Origin: a virus
Direction: 5' to 3' (one strand)
Length of the DNA stretch: 64,000 nt
IMG/VR virus record: IMGVR_UViG_3300009149_000022
Location: 1-64,000 of that record
Shown here: one piece after another, positions 34,984 to 41,575 of the stretch
How positions within the stretch are numbered: the first letter of the stretch is position 1
How the letters are laid out: every line of letters starts with the position of its first letter
The notes under the pieces: model-generated
What the model was told of the DNA's origin: nothing
What the model saw: the letters and a program-made list of their open reading frames with translations, nothing else
The model's database searches: none
Translations under genes and position numbers: made by a program

Positions 34984-35420
34984 TAATTAAAACACCATTC
35001 GATATAATGAATCATTTGGGTAAATCATCATATAATGAAATATCCAACATAGATAAAAAAAGACATTCTTTTATTATTAATAGAATGATGTCCAGGACAT
35101 TACCCGATGTTGCTATTGACATGTCTCACATGAAAATGATACCAGAAACAGTTGTTGATTTTTGGCATTGTGCTTTTATGGATATGTCAAGAACACCAAG
35201 GGGTATGAAAATATTATCACACATACGATCTGCTTTTAGAATTAGTATGGCTGGTGCAAAGAAAAAAGTTTCTAAAAAAATAGATTCAGATTTATCAAAA
35301 AAATACATGCAAATTAGTAAAATAGGACAAAAAGAATTTGGTGTTTTGTCACATTATTACGAAAAGGAATTGATTAAATATCTAAAGAAACTATCTTATA
35401 TGATAGAAACTACTAAATAA
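34980..35420 (+). CDS. 62: Probable clamp loader small subunit, gp62-like
   Basis: 146 aa. The N-terminus TPFDIMNHLGKS and the segment SFIINRMMSRTLPDVAIDMSHM resemble the FIINR-type pattern I know from gp62 proteins of marine T4-like phages; the following FWHCAFMDMSRTPRGMK would be the second helix pair. gp62 completes the gp44/62 clamp loader, and its gene normally neighbours gene 44. The call relies on pattern plus operon (clamp loader, RNase H, this gene). Confidence 0.5.
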   Translation: MIIKTPFDIMNHLGKSSYNEISNIDKKRHSFIINRMMSRTLPDVAIDMSHMKMIPETVVDFWHCAFMDMSRTPRGMKILSHIRSAFRISMAGAKKKVSKKIDSDLSKKYMQISKIGQKEFGVLSHYYEKELIKYLKKLSYMIETTK

Positions 35421-35422
35421 AT

Positions 35423-36202
35423 ATGAACATTAAAGAAAAATTTTGGGTGGGAACTTTCATATCACTATGGGTTCTCGTAAGTACTGTGAGTACATTTCAC
35501 AGTGTGGAATTCTTTGGATTATCAAATAATTTATTTCTTTCTTGGTGTATAGCAATCGGTTTTGAAATTGGTGCAATGGCATCACTAGGGGGGTTGTTAA
35601 TTGACAAGGGAAATAAAACAATCGTTTGGATGTTGTTCATTATACTAACAGCTTTTCAAATTCATGGTAATATGTATTGGGCATGGTCACATGCTGGTGA
35701 TATATCTGAATGGTCTAAGTTATTCGATTTAGTTGAAGAAGACCCAAATTTTACAAAAAGAGTATTTGCATTTATAAGTGGTGGGATATTACCCCTAATT
35801 TCATTGGGGTTTATTAAATCATTAATGGATTATATGAAACCTAAAGATGAGGTTGTAAAAGACAAAAATGATACACAAGAAGAAAAAACGGTTGAAAATA
35901 CGATAGAAGATATCGAAGAAAATAAAAACGAATTACAAGAAGATGATTCTTTAGTTAACTTAGAAACCGAAATTGATATTCCCGAAAACACCCCAGTTGA
36001 AAATGATAATTTTGAAAAGTGGTCAACAAGTGAATCAGAAGACCTGATGCCCGATGAACTTTTCGAATTAGGTAAACAAGAACCTGAACCTATTGACTAT
36101 AATCCATTACCACGTGTGTTAAATAAGGAGATAGACCCTACTAAGTTAGGTGACATTATTGATAATGCAGAAAATACTGTAAATTCAATAGGTGAAAAAT
36201 AA
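35423..36202 (+). CDS. Integral membrane protein with acidic cytoplasmic tail
   Basis: 259 aa. About four hydrophobic helices in residues 8-135 (FISLWVLVSTVSTF, then ISWCIAIGFEIGAMASLGGLL-like, IVWMLFIILTAFQI, and FISGGILPLISLGFI). A ~115-residue acidic, Pro-containing hydrophilic tail follows. No family recognised. Residues around the second and third helices (Glu within a membrane helix, FEIGAMAS) hint at a channel or transporter-like fold. Function and target membrane (host inner membrane presumed) are unknown. Confidence 0.7.
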   Translation: MNIKEKFWVGTFISLWVLVSTVSTFHSVEFFGLSNNLFLSWCIAIGFEIGAMASLGGLLIDKGNKTIVWMLFIILTAFQIHGNMYWAWSHAGDISEWSKLFDLVEEDPNFTKRVFAFISGGILPLISLGFIKSLMDYMKPKDEVVKDKNDTQEEKTVENTIEDIEENKNELQEDDSLVNLETEIDIPENTPVENDNFEKWSTSESEDLMPDELFELGKQEPEPIDYNPLPRVLNKEIDPTKLGDIIDNAENTVNSIGEK

Positions 36203-36212
36203 TTAACTATAA

Positions 36213-37277
36213 ATGTCAAGTACTACTAAATGTGTAATAAGAATAGATGAAAATGGCCCAAGAGTAGAATCTAATGGTAATGTAATCGCAAGTGATTTAA
36301 AATTAACACTAAAGGATTACACACCAGATGTTACAAATTGGACCACTTGGAATGGTACATTAAATATGGGTGATGAAATCAATATCACAACACCTTATAG
36401 TTTTATTGCTGTTCGTGCAAGAAATTTAGGTACTAGTATTGGCAGTACTATAAATACATCAAACGGATCTATTGATTTAACCAGTGCATGTTTACCAGCA
36501 AACAACTCACTAGCTAGTAATTGTGGGTGTAATTCAACAGGTGATTCCACCAGTGATGTCCTACTAGATTTTGAAATGAGTCAATACACAACATACGAAC
36601 TAGATAATAAAACCATATATTCAGATAATGCATATGTTTTTGATTGTTCACATGGTACAACAGCTTCTGGTGTAACAGGGTGGACAGGATGTGTGTGTTC
36701 AGATACTATAGATTGTGGTGCAACAGGTGCAACGGGTGCAACAGGTTCTGTTGGAATAACTGGTGCTATAGGTGGTACTTGTATCATAGGGGCAACGTCT
36801 TCGGCAAAAGGTGTATACGATTATGTTTTTACTGGAATCCTTAAAGATAACAATATAGTAATCAAATCTAGTGATGCCGAATCCGATTATAAGTGTAAGT
36901 TAGATTATTATGCTTATGGTAAAGTAGACAATGAATACATTTTGTTTATTTTTGATGATACACATGGTAAGTGGGTAATAGTCAAATTAGATCAAAAAAT
37001 AAGTGATATAGTAGAAAATAAAATCTCTTTTAATATCATTGAATTAATAGAGTGGTCTGAAAGTAATTACACTTATAAAAATAGTAATATAACAATGCCT
37101 AGTAGTATAGGTTATACTGGCACTAATACTTATGTTGGTTCTATTTCAGAACTAGACAGTAATATGCCAGTTATATTCAAGTTGAATAGTTTATTTATAA
37201 TGGAATCAAAAACCTTTACTGGTAAAATATCCACTAAGGTAAATAACCTAGATGTCAACATAATGTTAGCAGTTTAA
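36213..37277 (+). CDS. Fibre-like virion protein with short collagen segment
   Basis: 354 aa. A beta-rich N-terminal domain (TKCVIRIDENGPRVESNGN) is followed by a Ser/Asn/Cys-rich stretch and a short collagen-like insert (GATGATGATGSVGITGAIGG at ~168-190). The C-terminal ~160 residues are a second beta domain. At least eight cysteines between ~93 and 190 are unusual for this genome. This layout suits a short appendage on the head or tail; the similarity to the tail fibre at the left edge is only in the Gly-X-Y segment. Confidence 0.65.
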   Translation: MSSTTKCVIRIDENGPRVESNGNVIASDLKLTLKDYTPDVTNWTTWNGTLNMGDEINITTPYSFIAVRARNLGTSIGSTINTSNGSIDLTSACLPANNSLASNCGCNSTGDSTSDVLLDFEMSQYTTYELDNKTIYSDNAYVFDCSHGTTASGVTGWTGCVCSDTIDCGATGATGATGSVGITGAIGGTCIIGATSSAKGVYDYVFTGILKDNNIVIKSSDAESDYKCKLDYYAYGKVDNEYILFIFDDTHGKWVIVKLDQKISDIVENKISFNIIELIEWSESNYTYKNSNITMPSSIGYTGTNTYVGSISELDSNMPVIFKLNSLFIMESKTFTGKISTKVNNLDVNIMLAV

Positions 37278-37294
37278 TTTAAATATATATAAAA

Positions 37295-37537
37295 ATGGAA
37301 AACAAACAAAACCAAAAACACAAAGTTACTAATATAAACGAAGCGGTTTCGATATTAAGACAAGCTGCCGAACTTGGTAGACAACGAGGTATATTCGAAT
37401 GGGGAGATTTAGATTTAATCAAACAATCTATGGATCTTTTAGATGAAGCCGCTGAAAATGCACAAAAAAATCAATCTACACCCAAAGTAGATAACGAAAC
37501 AAACGAAGTTGTATTAGAACCCACTAAACAACAATAG
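37295..37537 (+). CDS. Small helical protein
   Basis: 80 aa. Central amphipathic helix (NEAVSILRQAAELGRQRGIF, then EWGDLDLIKQSMDLLDEAA) and a Gln/Thr-rich tail. The IFEWGDLDLI segment recalls small proteins seen next to phage structural genes, but no function can be named. The stop codon is followed directly by the glycosyltransferase ATG. Confidence 0.65.
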   Translation: MENKQNQKHKVTNINEAVSILRQAAELGRQRGIFEWGDLDLIKQSMDLLDEAAENAQKNQSTPKVDNETNEVVLEPTKQQ

Positions 37538-38746
37538 ATGAATTCTAAAATAGTATTAACTATGATAGTAAAGAATGAGGAGCACGTTATAGAACGCGCC
37601 CTCAATTCTTGTTATAATATGATAGATTCCTATTGTATAGTAGACACAGGTTCTACCGATAACACTAAAGAAGTTATTAAAAATTTCTTTGATTCTAAAG
37701 GGATAAACGGTAAAATTGTTGATTTTGAATTCACTAATTTTGAGGATTGTAGAAACAAAAGTATAGAACACGCAAAGAATTTGGGCGACTATGGGTTTTG
37801 GATAGACGCAGATGAACAATTAGTTTTAGATAAAACTTTTACTAAAGAATCGTTCAAATTATTTACAAAGAAATACAATTTCCCGGATCAACTTGCGGTA
37901 ATGTGTCACTATGGTAATGTAAAATACCATAGATCACAATTTTACAAATTCGATACAAACTGGTATTGGTATGGTCCAGTACACGAGGTTTTAAAATGTG
38001 ACAAAAAAACAACTTCCATAGAGTTTCCTTTTGGACATGTTCAAATATCATCAGATGGTAATTCTTGGAAAACAGATGATTTATCAAAAAAATATCAAGA
38101 CCATGCTGAAATACTATTAAAGTATCAAGAAGATAACGATTGGGAAGACCCAAGATGGACATTTTATTTGGCACAGTCATATAAAGATGCTGCAAATATC
38201 AGACTTTCAAACGACCCATCCGACGAATTGGGCATAACACTAGCAAAAAAAGGAATACAATATTTTACCGAAAGAACAAAAACGAATACTGGGTTTTATC
38301 AAGAAATTTATTATTCACAATTGATGATTGCCAGACTAAATTATCACATATCTAGCGACGAGGTGATTATGAAACATTTGATGAAATGTGAAGAAATGAA
38401 TTTAGATAATAGGGTTGAACACATTTTTAATTTGTGTTCGTTTTTACAAACATCTAATTTACACAAAAATGCTTTGTTTTATTTGAAACAAGGGTTGAAA
38501 TATTTAAAAGATGGGTGTAAAAGTACACTATTTGTAGAATCTTTTGTGTATGAATGGGCACTGTATGACATGTATGCAATTTCCTTGTTTTATACTAATA
38601 AAATAGAAGAATCGTTAAAATATTTCAAATATGCACTTAAAAAAGCCGAAAATGGAAACGCATCAAATATTGACATTGAAAGAGTTAGAAATAATGTTAA
38701 ATCCGCTGAGAATGCGATTAGGCAATACAATAGTAAAACTAAATAA
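37538..38746 (+). CDS. Family 2 glycosyltransferase with C-terminal TPR-like region
   Basis: 402 aa. N-terminal GT2 domain of the SunS/WaaE type: KIVLTMIVKNEEHVIERAL (4-22), IVDTGSTDNT (~35) for nucleotide-sugar binding, GFWIDADEQLVL (~86) with the DxD-type metal site, and WYWYGPVHEVL (~146). From ~185 on, helical repeats (DPRWTFYLAQSYKDA, then NALFYLKQGLKYLKDG, and ISLFYTNKIEESLKYFKYAL) look like TPR units. Probably glycosylates a protein or carbohydrate acceptor; the neighbouring fibre-like protein is a candidate target. The 3' end overlaps the next gene. Confidence 0.8.
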   Translation: MNSKIVLTMIVKNEEHVIERALNSCYNMIDSYCIVDTGSTDNTKEVIKNFFDSKGINGKIVDFEFTNFEDCRNKSIEHAKNLGDYGFWIDADEQLVLDKTFTKESFKLFTKKYNFPDQLAVMCHYGNVKYHRSQFYKFDTNWYWYGPVHEVLKCDKKTTSIEFPFGHVQISSDGNSWKTDDLSKKYQDHAEILLKYQEDNDWEDPRWTFYLAQSYKDAANIRLSNDPSDELGITLAKKGIQYFTERTKTNTGFYQEIYYSQLMIARLNYHISSDEVIMKHLMKCEEMNLDNRVEHIFNLCSFLQTSNLHKNALFYLKQGLKYLKDGCKSTLFVESFVYEWALYDMYAISLFYTNKIEESLKYFKYALKKAENGNASNIDIERVRNNVKSAENAIRQYNSKTK

Positions 38747-38948
38747 AGAATATGAATCCAATAAGGAAATAATATTTACTTTTGGTGATAACAAACTTCT
38801 TTTATACAAAACACCATATAGTCCTATATATTACAAAAATGGTAATATAGATGATTTGTGTGTAAAAATTAACGATTTCAGAAAGGTGTTAAATAAACTA
38901 ACATTTAGTGAAAATAGTATATATATGACATTTCATAATGGAAACTAA
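38712..38948 (+). CDS. Small protein of unknown function
   Basis: 78 aa from the ATG at 38712. An upstream in-frame ATG at 38631 is possible but would overlap the glycosyltransferase by over 100 nt. Composition is beta-rich (KEIIFTFGDNKLLLYKTPYS). Overlaps neighbours on both sides (35 and 11 nt). No family recognised. Confidence 0.6.
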   Translation: MRLGNTIVKLNKEYESNKEIIFTFGDNKLLLYKTPYSPIYYKNGNIDDLCVKINDFRKVLNKLTFSENSIYMTFHNGN

Positions 38949-39288
38949 AAAAATCACATATTTCGATACTACAAAAAAATTACTACAAAATTTAGAAAAT
39001 TGTACTAACAAGGATATTGATGTTTCATTTATAAAAGATGCACTAAAAACAATTATAAATATAATGCAAACACAAAACTCATTTATCGAATACTTAGTTG
39101 AATTAGACGATAACATGGAATTAGTTTCTGACGATTCCCAAATAATAAAAGGTATGATTTGTTTTATAAGAGGTCGAAAGAAATTTGGTAAAATAGTAGA
39201 CATAGATGAAGAATCTGGAATATATACACTTAAAGTTTTGGATACTGACGAAAAACTAAGAGTGACTAAAAAACACTTTAATATTTAG
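38938..39288 (+). CDS. Small protein of unknown function
   Basis: 116 aa. N-terminal helical part (TKKLLQNLENCTNKDIDVS) and a C-terminal beta-strand module (IRGRKKFGKIVDIDEESGIYTLKVLDTDEKLRVTKKHF) that resembles an SH3/KOW-like barrel by strand pattern only. Overlaps the previous gene by 11 nt. Confidence 0.65.
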   Translation: METKKITYFDTTKKLLQNLENCTNKDIDVSFIKDALKTIINIMQTQNSFIEYLVELDDNMELVSDDSQIIKGMICFIRGRKKFGKIVDIDEESGIYTLKVLDTDEKLRVTKKHFNI

Positions 39289-39296
39289 ATTAAATA
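39288..39296 (+). promoter_or_regulatory. Late-promoter-like motif GATTAAATA
   Basis: 20 nt before the ATG of the gp26-like baseplate gene. Confidence 0.5.
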
Positions 39297-39316
39297 AAAC
39301 ACACAAAATTTATAAT

Positions 39317-40339
39317 ATGGATAACAACAACAAAGATTTGTCACCACAAGAAAAAGCATTACGTGGAATAGACAACGAACCCAATACAACATCAGAAGAA
39401 AAAAAAGGTCTTAGTGACTTAGAAAATGCAATCAATACTGACCCCGAAGAAAAGGTAAAATCTTTAGGTAAAGTAGAAAGATACGATTATGCAAAAGACT
39501 CTACCGAACAAACAGAATTAAAACATGGATTCTTTTCTGTTGATGTTTCTGAATTCCCTTCTAAAGGTAGGTTCTACGCAAGAGGAACTAAAGTAAGAAT
39601 AAAAGCAGCAACAGTTAAAGACATTAGAACATTTTCAGCATTGGACGAAGATAATCCTTATGAAGTAGATGATGCATTAGTAGAATTATTAAGTAATTGT
39701 GTAAAAGTATCATTCCCAGATAAAGTAGGTTCTTGGAAAGATATACTAGAAGAAGATAGAGTAAGTCTTATATTGAGCATAAGAGAACTTACCTTTGCTG
39801 AGGGTGAAAATAAAATAGCATTTAAAGTTAAATGTGAATCGTGTGGAACCGAAAACGATATGGAAATTATAAATCAAAATTTTCAAAAAAGAGAACTAAA
39901 CGAAAAAATAGCAAAGTATTATTCAGAAGATGATAAACAATTTAACATCAAAACAAAAACATATGGTACTATAAACATAAAACCACCGACTATTGGTATT
40001 ATGAGAGTAGTAAACAAATACATACGAAGTTTACAAGAAAATAAAGAAAATATAAAGGAATACTTACCATTCTTAAAAACAGTACCATATATGATTGAAG
40101 AATGGAGAGGGTTATCTGTTGAAAATATGAGCAATTACCGAATGGAATTTCTTAGGTGGAATACTGACAAATTCTTAACATATAGTAAACTAGTAGAATT
40201 GGCACAAATATCCGTTAAAGAAAAATTAATGAAACCTTGTACAAAATGTGGAGATCCAATAGAAGCAGATGTTGAACTTCCTACAGGAATAAAAGGATTA
40301 TTCATTGAAGATGGTATATTAGATGATGAGTTGATGTAA
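39317..40339 (+). CDS. 26: Baseplate hub-type protein, gp26-like
   Basis: 340 aa. FSVDVSEFPSKGRFYARGTKVRIKAATVKD-type sequence (~74-103), where LPSKG/FPSKG-x-FY is the hallmark of the T4 baseplate protein family containing gp26; FSALDEDNPYEVDDALVELL follows. The central and C-terminal parts carry CESCG (~175) and CTKCG (~310), which could together bind one zinc. gp26 participates in baseplate hub assembly. The N-terminal ~70 residues are acidic and probably disordered. A terminator follows. Confidence 0.75.
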   Translation: MDNNNKDLSPQEKALRGIDNEPNTTSEEKKGLSDLENAINTDPEEKVKSLGKVERYDYAKDSTEQTELKHGFFSVDVSEFPSKGRFYARGTKVRIKAATVKDIRTFSALDEDNPYEVDDALVELLSNCVKVSFPDKVGSWKDILEEDRVSLILSIRELTFAEGENKIAFKVKCESCGTENDMEIINQNFQKRELNEKIAKYYSEDDKQFNIKTKTYGTINIKPPTIGIMRVVNKYIRSLQENKENIKEYLPFLKTVPYMIEEWRGLSVENMSNYRMEFLRWNTDKFLTYSKLVELAQISVKEKLMKPCTKCGDPIEADVELPTGIKGLFIEDGILDDELM

Positions 40340-40355
40340 CATCTAATAATAACAC

Positions 40356-40389
40356 AAAGGACAACCAAAAACTGGTTGTCCTTTTTTTT
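40356..40389 (+). terminator. Rho-independent terminator
   Basis: Strong stem AAAGGACAACC / GGTTGTCCTTT with eight T residues. Confidence 0.92.
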
Positions 40390-40398
40390 GATTAAATA
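40390..40398 (+). promoter_or_regulatory. Late-promoter-like motif GATTAAATA
   Basis: Abuts the terminator T run, 29 nt before the ATG at 40428. A (TA)n tract at 40412-40428 fills the leader. Confidence 0.5.
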
Positions 40399-40427
40399 AA
40401 AAAACTAAATAATATATATATATATAT

Positions 40428-40757
40428 ATGAAAGCATTAAACGAATTTTTGAACGAATCACAAAAACCAGAAAAATATTGGGACAATATTTTTAAAAAGG
40501 CAATAAACAAATTTTCTTATTGGGAAAAATCAGACGAAAAGGCTGACATCGTAAATAGCATTAGACAAGCATATAATGAATTAGAACTTGATGTTCTTAA
40601 AGGTGAAAAGGGTTATGTTGAAATGATTGACAACAAAAAATATTGGGACCAACCAAAAGAATATACTAAATTTGCAACAGACATTTGGAATAAACTCAAA
40701 GGTAATATATGGGCAAAACAAAACGCACTTGAAGATTACTTAGATTGGTTAAAATGA
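40428..40757 (+). CDS. Protein with capsid-targeting-like leader
   Basis: 109 aa. Residues 1-10 MKALNEFLNE followed by Ser closely match the T4 leader MKTYQEFIAE, predicted to be cut after Glu10. The remainder (SQKPEKYWDNIFKKAINKF onward) is Trp/Tyr/Lys-rich and helical. It forms a single-gene transcript with its own late-type motif and terminator, as expected for an abundant internal head protein. No named homologue; possibly injected with the DNA. Confidence 0.75.
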   Translation: MKALNEFLNESQKPEKYWDNIFKKAINKFSYWEKSDEKADIVNSIRQAYNELELDVLKGEKGYVEMIDNKKYWDQPKEYTKFATDIWNKLKGNIWAKQNALEDYLDWLK

Positions 40758-40779
40758 ACTAACATTGCTACTAAATATG

Positions 40780-40807
40780 AAGACTATCCACAAAGATAGT
40801 CTTTTTT
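40780..40807 (+). terminator. Rho-independent terminator
   Basis: Stem AAGACTATC / GATAGTCTT with a T run. Confidence 0.88.
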
Positions 40808-40813
40808 GTTTCA

Positions 40814-40822
40814 GATTAAATA
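40814..40822 (+). promoter_or_regulatory. Late-promoter-like motif GATTAAATA
   Basis: 22 nt before the ATG at 40845, right after the terminator. Confidence 0.5.
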
Positions 40823-40844
40823 TAATACTAATACTAGTATATAA

Positions 40845-41180
40845 ATGGCAACACCAATAGTAAGACTAAGATTGAAAGATATACTGAAATCCTTTCAAAT
40901 AGATTTAAGAAATTTTTATAAAAATAGGGTATATGTTCAACATCATTTACACATACAACCATCTGAAATAGATACATTGTGTTACTATGAATATCAATGG
41001 ATGGTAAAAGACCTTGTTGATATGTTAAAAGAACAAAATGGCGATAAAACGGGTAGTCAAGATAGTGCAAATGAACAAATGGAAAAAATGAAATCCAACG
41101 CAAGTAAATATACTAAATCATATAGCGGTAATAATTTACCAAAGTTAGGAAACTTTAAAATGCCCAATATGAAGTTTTAA
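40845..41180 (+). CDS. Small protein upstream of the tape-measure-like gene
   Basis: 111 aa. Helical N-terminal part (RLRLKDILKSFQIDLRNFY, then HIQPSEIDTLCYYEYQWMVKDLVDML) and a flexible Gly/Ser/Lys-rich tail (GNNLPKLGNFKMPNMKF). It lies between the gp26-like gene and the tape-measure-like gene, the place where tail phages often encode tape-measure chaperones (T4 gp51/gp26 region). A chaperone role is an inference from position. Confidence 0.65.
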   Translation: MATPIVRLRLKDILKSFQIDLRNFYKNRVYVQHHLHIQPSEIDTLCYYEYQWMVKDLVDMLKEQNGDKTGSQDSANEQMEKMKSNASKYTKSYSGNNLPKLGNFKMPNMKF

Positions 41181-41194
41181 AATAGTTAATTTAA

Positions 41195-41368
41195 ATGGGT
41201 GAAAACTTAGTTGCAGGCATACTAAAAAATATAGAAAGATTGGCAAATGTTAATATCCAACAAAACGTTGCTATTCTTACTAGTATAAAGAAAACCAATC
41301 TTATCTTATCAAGAGAAATAGGTAAAGAGCTACAAAAACAGACAAAATTATTACAATCAATTGCATAA
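41195..41368 (+). CDS. N-terminal segment of tape-measure-like gene, ends at in-frame TAA
   Basis: 57 aa (MGENLVAGILKNIERL onward), a helical segment ending GCA-TAA. The same frame stays open from 41369 to 44002 and joins the large hydrophobic protein; the 69 codons between this TAA and the next ATG (41576) read as sensible helical protein (DKSISSLFQKGGAKNIYSL) and contain no ATG, GTG or TTG start. The whole would be a 936-codon gene. Either the TAA is read through, it is a real mutation or sequencing error, or this is an independent small protein. Confidence 0.55.
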   Translation: MGENLVAGILKNIERLANVNIQQNVAILTSIKKTNLILSREIGKELQKQTKLLQSIA

Positions 41369-41575
41369 GCGCTCACTAAAGGTACTTTTGCAAAAATAAC
41401 ACTTTTTGAAAAGGGTGATAAAAGTATATCTTCACTTTTTCAAAAAGGCGGTGCAAAAAACATATATTCACTTGCATCTTCAATAGATAAATTAACGGGT
41501 TCGCTAACAAAATTTAAGGATACTATTAATGAAATAGACGAAAAGAAATTTAAACTTTTTGCATCTCTTTTAGAT

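Noticed and set aside
40412-40428. (TA)n tract as a functional element
   Set aside because: A simple microsatellite just before an ATG; no evidence of function beyond being an AT-rich leader.
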